64,000 nucleotides of DNA from Corbicula japonica. Taxonomy: Eukaryota; Mollusca; Bivalvia; Venerida; Cyrenidae. The notes beneath the pieces were generated by a model. That model searched no databases and was not told where the DNA came from. It was given only the letters and a program-made list of their open reading frames with translations. Position numbers and translations under genes: made by a program. Shown here in pieces: positions 38,494-53,400 of the stretch. Positions within the stretch are counted from its first letter, which is position 1. The number at the start of each line of letters is the position of its first letter. Location: the NCBI GenBank assembly GCA_038501625.1, contig JAZAYU010000697.1:114810-178809 (forward strand), given 5' to 3'.

Positions 38494-41400
38494 AAAATGT
38501 GGTAGTTAAGATTAATAGTATTTTATTATTTGTGGCGTTTGTTCTTAACAAGAGAATGGGTTGCTCTTGAAATAAAATTTGAAATGTATGACTATGGATC
38601 TGCGAATATAAATCTTACGTATCATAGAAAACGTCATTAATAACATTTCAAAGCAGGAGATACATCCTTGGGTTGATAAAAAATATTCAATGCAATACTG
38701 GCTTAGTTATATAAACCACCTATGTTAAACGGAACGAAATATTGAAACAACAATTTCAAGAAAAAATAGAAGTATATCGCTCAACGTGCTGCAAAAGACA
38801 TAAATGATAAACCTCTAATAGCAAGTAAAATTAAGTAAAGTAACAATATAGTATTACCCGTAATTTTCTCCGGAGCAGCTTCGAAACGTATTCCATATAC
38901 TAATAATTTGGCAACAACTATAAATATGAAAGGATAAATCATTTCTTGTGATAAAATGGTGTTATCAAATGTGTGGGTTTTTAAAAAATTCTTTATCTAC
39001 AAAATGGGATATCTCGTTTCAGGAATTGGTGATTGTGTTCGATGCTTCTGCTGTAGAATAGGTATTAGTACATTTTATTTCTTAACCCTTTTAATAAGTA
39101 CCAACCATATAGGTTTGTGAAATTCTTTGTCTTAAAATGAAGGTTTACAGACGATAAGTTTATTTCTAGTATAGTCACGAAACTTCGAAGACGAAGCTTT
39201 TGAATGTTGTTTCGTTATTATTTATTATTTTAACATCATAATTATAGTAAAAAGCTGGCATCTATTCATTAACTAAAATTATGATTAACAGTGTCTACAT
39301 ACTGTCACGTAAATATAACATAAACACATAAAAACACACAATTCAAATTGTATAGGAATCTTTGTGTGACCATTTACCATAATATTATTTGCCAAGCCAT
39401 TTTGTCTCGTGAAACATACATTGCTACCAAGAGACGGGCCTTGTTTTCCTAGTATGTATATTTGGAATTATCAAGGGATGTTCCATGGTAAACCTTCTAC
39501 CAAAGTTGTTTAAGCCATAATGTTTCACCAGTACAAAGTATTGAAAGTATTGAAGCCAATGAGTTGGATTTTTCCTACGTTTTAATTATGAAATAATCAA
39601 ACCGTTTCACAATTCAAATAGTTATTTTGTTTAATTTTGATGACCGTCAGCGATTGAAGCGATGGTAATGAAATACACCCTATATCGCTTCTAAGCGTTC
39701 GTATACCTTTCTTGATTCACTTATACATGTTATTGTAGTCATCATAAAATTCTTGACGGATGTTCTAACCGAAGAGGAAAAATTAAATGTATTTTTGAAA
39801 GTTCTATAAAACTATTCATGAAAATTCAAATTTGGGTTCCGATTTTTTATTTTCAGTTAAGAACCTGTGCTTAAGGGCCATCGTGACTTCTAAAAAATTG
39901 ATATAGGTTATTTTTTATTTGGAAATGAGTTATTGATACAATGTACATGCATGTTTGATTTATGTTCGAAAATGAAATGTTTGTTCATGGCTTGAAAAAA
40001 CAACTGGTTTATCTTTTTCTATTCCACGATATTTTGCATTTGCCATATTTCCTTTTGCATTTTGTTCATTAAAAAGCGACACAATTTTTATAACATGTTG
40101 TATATGTTATGTCTACGTATTTTATAGCACTGGAAACTTGGACACAAGATATGACCCCGTGGAATGAGCATATCCGCTATGCAAAGAACTGCATGTTTGT
40201 TAATCTGGTACAGCTGGCATTTCAATTTCGAGATGTAAGATCTTTTAAACGATTACTTCTTTTAAAACTAGAATGTGTCCTTGGACACTGATTCCCCCAC
40301 TTCTCAACAAAATGTGTAATAACAAAGGGCCATAACTCTGGTGAAAATGGTCGCAGGAAAAAATCCTTTCTTTACGATCATCTACACATCCTGCTTGATC
40401 ATCTATGCAAGTTTGAAAGAAATCCGCCTTATAGTTTAGGAGAAGTTGATGCCACAAGATTTGGGAACGTACAGACGTACGGACGGACGTACGGACAGAC
40501 GTACGGACGGACGAGTGCAACTCTATATGCCTCCCACTTTTTGGGGGCATAAAAAGATAAGCATATCAGGAATACCATATTCAGAAGACACAGCCTCCCC
40601 ACACAGCCACAAAGCAGAAAGGGAAAAATATCAATTTATAAAATAAGCAATATAGACACCACCTTCTTGTAACGTTCAATGGCATAACTTCCCACTGGGT
40701 GTTAAATGTTTTAAAGTTATGGGTCGATATCATTTATGTTACAAGATAAAATGCCTGGAAATAACCCTCGTCAATAGTTTATAAGTTATATCTAATGAAG
40801 TATTTTATTCATTGATGCATAAATATTTTCAAACTTAAATCAATTAAACAATGTTTAAAGATGAAAAATGGTTTCTTTTAGTTGAACTTATTTGTAAACA
40901 AGAACTTTCTTTAAAAAAGATATACGGCGTTGATGGAAAAGATTTATATATACATGTATAAAAGAAAGAAAGAAATATAGAGATGCGAAGCAGACACAGT
41001 TTAGTTATTTTAATTTACTTGTTATAGCTGTTGACGAACCCTCCCTGCCTTCTTAGTATGACCCAGAGATTAGGCGATCGAATCATGACAACTCATAACT
41101 TCTTTAAAAGTGTCTTTCAACAAAAATGTTGAAGCTGTTGCAACAATTTGATACGATGATAATAAGTCGATTACAGAAGCAATGTCTTATATTTAGTCTT
41201 GATTTACATTTATTCTGTTTCAATAAAATAACTCTTGTAGAGGTAGAACTAAAGATGAATAAATGTCCTTGAAATTTAATAAATATAAATAATAACAGTT
41301 TGTTACAAGAGCGGAATCTACCCACTTTTACGTAAATTAACTTCTGAGTATTGAACCCGGGGACTCCGTTTGCGAGGCGATAGAGTTATCCACTACACTA

Positions 41401-44400
41401 CAGAAAACTTGTATTTCGAACTTGAAATTAACAATCAGTATCAAAGGAACTAGAAAGGAAATCGTAAGAACTAGAAATATCCACACTTCTCTTTCGTTTT
41501 ACACTGTGTATAGTACGCAAGTGTTTACCTGACATCCAAGAATATTCTATATATAATTGTATTTAAGCCATCAATATTGACTTAACTGGTTATTTAAATC
41601 GTAAATATGTTTTTCTCCAATACATTTATCGCAAAATGCTCGAACATGTAAGTGCCAGGTAAATTCTTAATACACACAATATAAAAATCGTTACAGTAAT
41701 TGTAAACAACACCCACTAACAACAAATCGAAATAATCTATTTGATTTTCCCGCTGCATAATAATAAAAATTCCACTAGATACCTCTTCACCCTGCTAGTT
41801 TCCTCTCTGGTGTAAATAGCTACCAATCGAAATAGTTTATTTCATTTTCCCGCTGCATAATAATAGAATACGAGTATTATTTACAACATTTCATTGGTCG
41901 GAAACCTAGGTCAAAAGTGAGCTTAGACAGCTAACGCCGAAAAATGTAGAATAAAAGTTCATTTTTAACACACTAAATCACGAAACTGCATGCTAACTTT
42001 GGTTCGTCATACAATACAAAATATGATTTAAGCTAATGCAATCAACTACAATTTCAATAAAGATGAATGTCTTAGTGTAACCTAATTGTAAAATAACGTG
42101 TAATAAATGTAACGGAAATGACAGAATGGTTCGAATTGTAGATAGTTGTAAAGAAATGATGTTTTGTTGGGACCGTTTTTACCCCAGTAATTTGTTAATT
42201 TTAATCATAAAAGTTTTTTGCGCTCTCCTTGTTTACTGTCTTGTTGTTTTCTTTTAGCTTGCACGGGCAGGTTTTTACATCTTCAAAATTCAATATATAT
42301 TGAGATTGCATCACGATGGCGGAATGACAGAGCAGTAATGCGAAGATTACTTGCATACCACGTGTTCTGTCGCAAAACGAAATTTCTTTCTTTCCGTAGG
42401 AAAAAGATCGCGTGCTTTCACGAGTGACATCTGGGTGTCAAGTATTGAAGTTAGTGACAACATTTAGAAAACTGTATGTGTTAAGGTTTCGCAAACATTA
42501 CAAATGGCGAAAAATAGCTTAAATTTCAACAAGAAATATCTTTAAAAAAGATAAACGGCGTTGATGGAAAATATTTATATATACACGTATATAAGAAAGA
42601 AAGAAATACAGAGAGGCGAAGCAGACACAGTTTAGTTATTTTATTTTACTTGTTATAGCTGTTGACGAACCCTCCCTGCCTTCTTAGTATGACCTAGAGA
42701 TTAAGCGACCGAATCATGACAACTCATAAATTCATTGAAAGTGTCTTTCAAAAAAAATGTTCAAGCTGTTGCAACAATTTCATACAGTGATAACAAGTCG
42801 GTTAAAGAAGCAATGTCTTACATTAAGTCTTGATCTACATTTATTCAGTTTCAATAAAATACATCTTGTAGAGTTAGAACTCAAGATGAATAAATGTCCT
42901 TGAAATTTAATAAAAATAAATACAAACAGCCTGTTACAAGAGCGAAATCTACCAAATTTTACATCAATAACTTTAAAGAAAGTGTCCCTCCCGAGTATTG
43001 AACCCGGGGCCTTCGCTTGGGAGGCGAGAGTGTCATCCACTACACTACAATGAACCTGTATTTTTGTACTTGAAATTAACAATCAGTATCAAAGGAACTA
43101 GAAAGAAACCAGTAAGAACTAGAAATATCTACACTTCTCTTTCGTTTTACACTGTGTAAACTTGTATGCAAGTGTTTAGCTGACACCCAAAAATATTCCA
43201 TATAAAATTGTATTTAAGCCATCAATATTGACTTAACTGGTTATTTAAATCGTAAATATGTTGTTTTTTTCTCCAATACAACACCCACTAATAACCAATC
43301 GAAATAATCTATTTGATTTTTCCGCTGCATAATAATAAAAATCCCACTAGATACCTCTCCACCCTGCTAGATGCCTCTCTGGTGTGAATAGCTACCAATC
43401 GAAATAGTTTATTTCATTTTCCCTCTGCATAATAAGAGAATACGAGTATTATTTACAACATTTCATTGGTCGAAAAACTAGGTCAAAAGTGAGCTTAGAC
43501 AGCTAACGCCGAAAAATGAATTTTGGGGAAAATACTCATTGAAGAAATACAATTATCTAAGGATGTACTAATGTTTGCACGCTCAGTTTAGTCTAATTCA
43601 TGTTCTAAATACCAAGCACATACGAAAACAAAAGAAAAACCGTTTGAATGAGAACTCAGAAATTCATGGACAATATATCAAAACAACTCACACCTGAAAT
43701 AAGTATATGCTGGTCTACAATCATTAGTGCCAATTCATCAAAATAATGTTAGGGTTTTTATTCCTGAGACAAGATCGTGTTATTTGTCACCTAGTGTGAA
43801 CTGTTATGGCCGAGGTTCCGTATAACAAAAACGGTTCACCTTTGAAGAAAGATTTATCCATCTTCACCTCGCAAGATACTGGTTTACCTCCATATAATAT
43901 CCTTTTATTTTTATGAAGTGTGTTTGTTTTCAGAATGTGGGAGAGAATATCATCGGTAAGTACTGTTAACGTTTTTTTTTTTACTTTTATAGAAGAAGAC
44001 TATAAATGGCAAAAAGCACCAGTAACGAACTGGCTACTGTACACCGTATTAGTGAAGTTAGTTTTAAAGGTGATAGAGTCTTTTTTTAGCTCGACTATTC
44101 GAAGAATAGGGGAGCTATCCTACTCGCCCCGGTGTCGGCGTCGGTGTCGGCGTCCGTTTAACAAAAAATGCACTATGGTCCATAACTTGAAAAATACTTA
44201 ATATATCAACTTCACCATTGAATTCTGCATCATTACCAACAACACCCATAACTCTGCTACAATTTTTTTCAAATTATGCCTCCTTTTCACTTAAATTTTG
44301 CGTTAATGAAAATATGCACTTTGGTCCATAACTTATAAACTATATGAGATATCAACTTGAAACTTGGAATATAGATTCACCATCAAATTCTACATCATTA

Positions 44401-47400
44401 CCAACAAGACCCATTACATAAATCCATATGCATTTTGCCCATAACTTTAAAACTACTTGAGATATTGCCTTGAAACTTGAAATATATTTTCACCATCAAA
44501 ATCTACATCATTTTTCAAATTATGCCCCTTTTTCACCTAAATTTTGCGTTAAGCAAAATAAACACTTGACCCTTAATTTAGAACTACCCAGAAATCTGGA
44601 AAATATATTCACCATCAAAATCTAGGTCATTATCAACAACACCCATAACTCTGATACCAATATTTTTCAAGTTATGCCCTTTTTCATTTATGCAATTGTC
44701 CCATAAGTTTGAAACAACAGGAGATATTACTTTGAAACTTGGAATATATGTTTGCCATCAGTTTCACAATCATTATCAACAAGATCCATAACTCTAGTGT
44801 AAATATTTCTGTAAGTTATTCCCCTTTTGCATTTAGTTTTTACCTCGACTATTCGATATTTCATTGAAACTTTGAATATTTTTTCACCATCAAAATCTAC
44901 ATCATTACCAACAAGACCCATAACTGTTATACAATTTCTCTACAAGTTATGCCCCTTTTTCCAGTGTTCCGTTTTTAACTTATATTTTCACTTAAGTGCA
45001 CTTCATCGATAACTTTGCAAATACTTGAGGTATCAACTTCAAACTTCCATTATATTTTCATTTCTGTTATTTTTCTGTAACATAACTAAAGTGATTGATA
45101 TTGAACTAAAAGTAAATGTCTCTAATAAAAAATTACTAACAAGTTTTCTAACAAATCCAGAAATATTTCATAGTTATTCCCCTATTCAGTTTAATATTTA
45201 TAGTACATTAAGGAATTATTTCTGTTATTTGAAATGAATTTCTCCCTTACCATTCACTTGTTAATATTTTCTATCTGATTGCACATGAATTTAAGACCAT
45301 AGTTGTTTTTGTTTTAATCTTTGAATTGTATATGTTTCAAATGTTTCGAATACACTCAACAAAAGTTCTAATTGGTCATCAATTGTATTTGCTTACAATA
45401 TATGCTAGTTTCGTTTCTTCCATACGTCACGAGAGGTTGTGGAAAGAACTGTTTTGTCTTGAAATCAATTCTCTGATTGATTGTTTTCTTAAATGAATCC
45501 AATACCATTTACTTACAACACAGGGTCAAAATTAGCACAGTCTTTAATTGAAAGGGAGGTAATTTTAAAATTGGATACTTTGAAGGGGATTTATTTAAAC
45601 AAATGTGCTGTTGATTAATAAGTGTTTATGTTTTTCCTACTAATGAGGGGGTCCTATATAAACAAAACAAGAAATTTATAGCAAATTTCTGTTTGCTTGA
45701 CCTTTTTATGCAAGAAATGCATTTTTAGCAAAATTAAGGATAACTCTCACCAAACTGTTCCAAAGTCAATTATTACAAGATTAAAGTTTAAGTTGAAGAC
45801 TGTTGCTGGCATATAACCATAAATAAAGAGTGATTTCAATTTTTTTCTAACAATAAAATACGGACAAAAAGTGACCAATTAGAACTTTTTTTGAGTGTAG
45901 TCGAGCGCGCTGTCTCCTCTGACAGCTCTTTAAAATTACATAAATTGATTGTTTTATAAAACCGATCTGTCGAACCTTCAAAGTTCGTTTCATCTGTTTA
46001 AACAAAGTTGTTAACTACACGAACCCGACTTATAAGCATATTAGAATTAACAATCAAAGTCGCACGGTGGTTAAGCTACTCAGAGTTTTTTTTATCAAAT
46101 CTATGTCACCCGACTCTTTTGATCAAGAAAAGGACTTTTAATGATTTTTAGCAATAATTATATAGTTGTATGATTAATTTATGCAGGACGGAATGTGACA
46201 ATTGTATGTTTATACAAAATGAGTGCAACATTTGAGAACATCGCAACGTTTTAATTAAGAGAGAAAAACAAAATCGCGATGTACTGGTGCTATATATCAA
46301 GATGTGGAAACTCCTTGAAAAAAAATTCGTTTAATTAACCATGTACACTTTTTAAAGAATATGTTGAAAATTATGTATTACAATTTAGCACTGGCTGTGA
46401 TTTCTAAAAAATAAAGTAAAAATGCAAATCGGTGAAATATTGAAACACTTTTTATCTATGATTGAAGCCCCACGTGCGGTTAATCATGACATATATTAAA
46501 GGCTTAAATATCCTTATATTCCGTGGAGATGCTTTTTTTAATTCATCCGAGTTTATTGTGATTTTTTAAAAGTTTTTTCCATATCCATCTTTTGATATCA
46601 TTATGGGTTAACCACACTTCTCCCCAGCACCTTCATCGAGAAAAAGAAAACTATCAAAATTTTAATGAAACTTGGCAAAAATGAATGCTACTAAGGCCTT
46701 AAAAAAAAAAGGTTTGTTTCTGGTTACATCCTTGAAAAAACAATGGGTCGGTAGGTCGGTTTTCTTTTCTTTTATATTTTTTTTAGGGGAAGGAACCAAA
46801 GTCCAGGTATATACCATCTTGTGTGTTAGTAAGTACATCAAATATTTAAATGGTTAAATTTGTACAGTAGACGCCGGGAAATCGAATACACAAATTGTCA
46901 GCTAAAAATATTCTATTGCCCGGAGTGTTCGATTCGCCGGTAATCGTATTCATCATTAAATCTGCATATATTTGTTGACAAGGGAGGTCAGGTAGATCGT
47001 GTTCTGGACAATACTCGTGATAAATATGCATTATTTATATGTTTATTAATTGATTAACAGACCCTTCTGGTATGTACTGCTACAAAATCAAAGTTTCAAA
47101 TTATATTATGACACCGCGAAATTTACAACGTGAATGTAAAATAAGTATTAACACGAAGACCTATATATTACCTATATAGGTCTTTGATTAAAACACTAAA
47201 CAATGCGAACATATTCCATAATAAATTACATCCCAATTTTATCTCAAGTATCATATTTCAGTATTATTGCATCATCAACCAATTAAACTCAGCTAAAAAT
47301 GACAAATGTCACGTACACACTTCTTGTAGATCAAACGATTTCAAAGCAGAGCCGATAAAACAACACAGTCTTGATATGAGCCGACAATTTCCTTTGAAGT

Positions 47401-50400
47401 TGCATTTCATTGACGGTTGGTATCAATGTTTACCTCCATACTGACTGTCAATCAAATTCAGTCTCCGTATGAAATTAACAAGGAAGGCGGATCGAAGAAA
47501 TGTACATTAATCTACGAGTATTTTTAAAACATTTTTGAGAAAATTTATTTTTGTTTGTTTTTGAATTGTGCGGATTATGCGATAATTTAAGAGACAATGG
47601 AATTTGAACGTGGATTATTGTAAGCACGTGTACCAATAACGTCTCGATATACAAATTCAAAGCAGCTCAAATATATGATAAAATTTAGAACAAGAAACAA
47701 CAGATTACCCGTCGAAACAGGAAGCTGGAACAACACAGCCCTTCATCTAAGAGTATGTAATCTTTGTCATAGATCTATAGGTGACGAATTCCACTATATA
47801 TTTGAATGTTCATTTTTCAGTAATAGTAGAAAACGGTACATCAATACAAGGTTTAGTTCAAAACCAAACATACATACATTTAGTTTTTTAATGAATATAA
47901 ACAATGTAGACACAAATGAATATCAGAAACTGTGCTTGTTTGTTAAAGAAATAATACTTAATGCCAGGTAAAATCTAGTGTACTATATTCTTTCCTCTTA
48001 GGGTACTCTCTCTTTGATACGTTTCTTTTTTGTTCTTTTTTTTCCTGTCATCCTTCTTCAAATAACAAGATAGCTACTTTATTACGTACATTCTCTAAAT
48101 CATCAATTGATCAGTTATGTTTCATTGTTGTCTCGTTTTTGCTTTGAATATTTTGTTGTACCTCATGCTATCATGTACCATGATCTGATCTGAGAGAAAT
48201 AAATTGTATTGTATTGTATTGTATTGTATTGATAACGGATGGGCCTAGGTTCCTGTGTATTTGTAACAGATTTTAACGCCTGATTGAATAAGCTGTTTAA
48301 AAGAGGTGACAGGTTACAGATTGTTTGCCCGGAAATGTATCTATTAAGGTATTGAAGTGTAGAAAAGGGAAAACTCACTGCATTTTATACTTTAATTCCA
48401 TTGAAACTAATAAACCAGTGTTTCAACTTAAAGTTGAATTGTTTTGCTTAACATGTAATATAAATAGTTATTCTTTTAATTACAATTAGATGTGTAATGC
48501 CGTAATGTGGTTTAATGCGTGGATATTGTTGATTTGTTCATGGCTATTTTTTGTAAAAAATATGTTGGATATACTTACCTTAATACCTACCACTTTTTGC
48601 AACCACTGTGCCTCACTTTCAACTCGTATTAAGTCGTTTTAGCTTTACATTCGTGATATTGTTGCAATTAACACATAATCAAATATATACATATCCCGTC
48701 AAAGATGGTAAAAGTTCTATCACTACCACCAAAGCAGGGTTAATAATTTGATCAGTGCTGTTTCTTTCACTCATTTTACGATACATATATCAGTACATAA
48801 TTGTTCACTCATAAAACCATTATTAAACGATTCTGCATTTACGCCGTATCACGTAATATGCACTTCGAACAGAAATCTTAATCTATTGGCTTCCTTCAAT
48901 GAAGTCGTCGGTGGATCAAAAAGAATATTTTTACTGGCTCGCCGAACGTTGACATCCATGATTGTTTACCTGGGCGAATTCAATCATGGAATTAGCAACG
49001 TTGACCCGAAAGCACACGCAACGGGGTTCACATATGTTACATGGACAAAAATCACGCGTTTAACTGTTAAAATAGCACCGGAGAAGAAAGTGACCGTAAA
49101 TTTTCCAAAAATGAAACGGTGCTGGCTGTTATTTTGCACCTGACATTGTGTCCGAAAATAACAGAATTTTTCGTCGGTCAAAATCCCGGTCGGCTTTTCA
49201 TACAATTTTTTTGGGAGGGCTGAAAAAAAGTTACGGTCGGCGCAATTTAGAGACGGTCGGTCGGGTAACCAGAAACAAACCTATTTTTTTTTAGGCCTAA
49301 TGTATCTATATTTTGCATGCATTCAGACACTTTAGAAAAGTAAAGAAAAAAGTTAGACCTAAAAATTACTTCAAATTCTATTTACATTAGGGATGGGAAC
49401 GAGTAGCAAAATCGGTACTCGGGTACTCGGATCTTATTCCGATCGAGTACTCGAAACCTTTCTCTAACGTAAGAGGACATATCAGCTTCCATAAGTTTTA
49501 ACGATCATACCGAGTATGATCATGCCAGACTGCCTGTTATTATCGATCTCTCAAGACGATTCACAACACATTGAAAGAAAACAAAAATACCTTAATGATA
49601 TTTAATCATATTTAATGAATTTCGATCATCAACGCTGAAAAAATTTAACTAAACAATCATTAATTAGCCCTAGTCACAAACCAGAACATCACCGTAAAAT
49701 GTACACATCGTGAAAATAGTGCATATTCTCCAATCAGACTTGATTTCAGTTTTGCTAACCTAAGATCAACAATCGCATTAGAATATAATTACTTAATAAA
49801 CAAAATCAAATAAAACGCCGATGAGGGAAGCGTCGTGCTTAAAATATTCAGGTGCTAATTTAAATGATTGCAAATTGACTGTGTTACGACAGCAAACAAT
49901 AACGTCAATTGGGCGCCAATAATCGGATATTTGTGCCCCTAAGTGTCATCTTGTTTATTCGAAACCGGATGCGAGGTGTTGACAATTAACTGTCAGTCGG
50001 CGATTTGTAAGATTCCATTATGACAATTTTTATTGGTTGATTTTTTTGTTTACATTTTTAATCGGGTACGCTCATACTTTATGAACAACTCGGGTACTCG
50101 GACGTTAATCGAGTACCCGAGTGCTCGATTACTCGTTCCCATCCCTAATTTACATAAATTCACAAAAACTAAGCAATACAAAACATAATTTCAAATTCCC
50201 ACGTGAGTGTAATGATACTGACAAGAAAATGTTGTGTACTTTGTAGGAATGGGAACGGATACCTAAACTACTATCCGAATAACCGTATCATTTTATCGAA
50301 CACAGAAAATTTTGCTCATTAAATATTTTCAAATTTAAAATGCAATACAGCTACGCTATATTGCGATCCTTTGAGTCCTCGACCAGCCTACCGGGGTATT

Positions 50401-53400
50401 ACGGAATCAAAAATAAATGAAAATTCGGACCAAACGAATTAACTTTTTCAGTAAATTAGGACGGTGAAAAAATTGAGCTACCGCGAAAAAGTACAAGAGA
50501 ATAGGTCAGTAGTTTTAGTGTATGTGTTCGATAAAATTTGAGTTTCATTTCAAGTGGACGCTTGCAAGCTCATACGTAATATTCTTTAAACACAAAAATA
50601 TGCATAGCTTCATATGCAGGGCGATTCATATTACAAAAATCTGCCTACTTCTATCTGCCGTTATTGAGATTTTGAAAATTTTCTTTTTTATCGATGAACG
50701 TGCTGGAGAGGAGTGTACTAAGTTTCATAGTGGTCTTCGTTCGGCGTCTGTTGTCCGCCCATCAACAATTTACTTTAAAAAATATCTTCTCTGAAATCAC
50801 TGGACTGATTATAACCAAATTTGGCTTAACGTCTTGACTTCTAAACTTTCCAAACGTGAGGTCAACCGTTCCTCAAATTCGGGACTTGTGAGCAAAATCT
50901 TTAAAACAAAATATCTTCTCAAGAACGTCCAGATTACAAAGATATTTCACAGGAACATTTTCTTGAATTACTCTCAACCAAATGTTTTCAAATCGTAAAA
51001 ATACACTTAATACGAGGCTTGTTCGGAAATTATTGAGACTGCGTCTGTATGGGAGCTAATTTTTGACATAAATCGTAAATATTGTGCACACGTATATTTA
51101 AATTTGTACATTAATCAAACAGTGTAACTATTTTCAATGTTTAAATCATTTTAATTTGCATAATTTCATTTTTATAACCTATGGTAGACGTACCCGGAGC
51201 TTGCTGTAAATTCGGGACTTATAAGCAAAATCTTAAAAAAATATCGTCTCAAGAACGTCCAGATTACAAAGACATTTCACAGGAACATTGTCTTGAAAGA
51301 CCCTCTACTAAATGTTTTAAGTCGTAAAAGTACATGACAACCAATGTGCGGAACTTGTGTTCCTAATTTGTTCATAAGGAAAGCTTTGCAAAATCTTCTA
51401 AAACAACACTCCTACCAAAGTTTATCAAGCCGTGTCATTTCCTAAAACATGACCAGGAGTGTCGTGGGTATTTTGTCCCTTTATGTCTGTGTGGAAGGTT
51501 TAAAAGATCTTCTTTGAACAAAAACGCCAGCCAGCTTTCAAAATTATAGTGAATGGAAATGTTATTTGAACGACCCTCTACTAATGATGCTCAAGCCGTA
51601 ACGTTTCGTACAAACACATTGCTGCCAGTTGGTAGGGCTTGTTCCGGCTCGCCCACGGGCGGCCGGATATAGGTAGGAATTTACTATGAAAACAGCGAAG
51701 AAAACAAAGTTTAGCCGTTTGAACGGAAGTTCGTGGTTCTCGCTTTCTCTATTGGTTCTTTAATTGATGAAGGAAATCAGTGTGGAAATACCATACCCCT
51801 TTTCAATCCTCTAATATCATTGGATTATTAAATAGCAGCTACCGGAATCCTATGTGAGCGACGCCTTTAGGAGGTGTTGGTCATTTTAGGTTTTGGAGGA
51901 TAGTGTAAAATACAGAGGACTCAAATTCCAGAGTCACTCCTGGTTTTTTAAAGTGTCAGGTGAATAGTACCGCTAGTCTGGACCTCGGTTAAAAATCTTA
52001 TCCGAAAGACTGTTAGTAATTTTAGATTGAGTAGCGGGGTATCGAACCAGAGATCCCTGGAGACAGAACCTCTTTTACACCCTGCAAGAGCTCATTCATC
52101 TGGAAACTTAATATGATTAGCCGACTACCTTTGGCATATCCAGATACTTTCCAAAAATGTAAAACTGTAGACCCCAATGCGTTACATATATTTCCTGTAA
52201 CATTCCTTTTAGACACTGTATTGAAGTTGTTTAAGCCTTATCGCTTCGTAAAAATTACAAAGGGGTCGAGACTTGTTAGAAACGACTACATATTGCAAAA
52301 GGGAAAAAGTAAACGGGTGTAAAGTATGTTTGAAAAAAAAGGCGGGTATCCCGGTTTTGCCATTGAAATAAAGGCGCCAACAATTTAATGCTATTATGTA
52401 AATTAGAAAAAAGAACAAGAAGAAAACTACGTCTCGCTGTGCTAAAATGATATCAGTTTTTCACAAAATTGCAATTATAGACATCAATTTAATTGTATGA
52501 CATTGCAAAAAGTGTTTATTTCTTAAAAAGGGACAATATTTTTAAATCTTGTTGTTGTTATCGTTTTGTGTTCATTTTATGACGTAAATTAAATGTATGG
52601 AATTCTTTTTTAATACAGAGAACCAGTTTTCAGCTCAGGAGATAGAGGACATTTTTCTGTCAGATGCTGCACAGGGTGTCCTTGACTTGGGCTACCAGCC
52701 AAGAATCATCAAAATGGCTATTGACCAAATTCGTCTGAATCGTAAGTTTTATCTATTGGTTGGAAAGAAACAGACAAACAGCGCGAATTACAAATGGATA
52801 ATACATGTATTATCAATCCTATATTTCTGAATCTGTTCAACCATCTAACCTTCCGTTCTGATTGCATTAATTTTGTTCCCAAGAGTGGCATTTTAAAAAT
52901 GATCTATTCGTTATTAAATGTTGATGGCAGACTATTTATCATAATCAAAATTCAATTATTAATAGTCATATGTTTATAGATGAGCCGACATGACAGCAGC
53001 CACATTGAATTCTTGAAAAATTCTGATCTCCAACTCTCGGTAAACTGTTGTTGTTTTTTAATTTCACAATAAAATAATTACAATTATCATATTGTTAAGC
53101 TTTGCATTGGTCAAAAGAATAAGTGATTAATGAAAACAAGAAACGAGACGTTAAGTTCGTCTTATAATTTTGCAGTGCAAATGAGCGGCGAAGATGCAGC
53201 CTGTAGTAGCAACTGTTCTGGCTACCCTTTGAAAAAGAGTCATGATAATACTCTCTCCGAAGGCTTAGTCAATTTGTTGGCAAGACAAATGAAATCGGTT
53301 GGCGCGCTTATCTATAAAAAGAAATTGGGAACTGTGTTTAGAGTGGGGTCCGTCTACGTGATGACTGCATGGCATGTTGTTCAAGATTTTGTCGGTTAGT

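Noticed and set aside
42257..42339. A possible extra exon after 'cttttag' reading LARAGFYIF, like a third BIR start
   Set aside because: It hits a stop after 26 codons and has no zinc ligands, and exons 8 and 9 already join in matching phase. It may be a decayed BIR fragment or chance.
46788..46806. Candidate micro-exon 'ttttttag|GGGAAGG...CAG|gtatat'
   Set aside because: The phases do not fit between exons 9 and 10 (it would leave in phase 0), and it lies inside the inverted-repeat element at 46692-49300.
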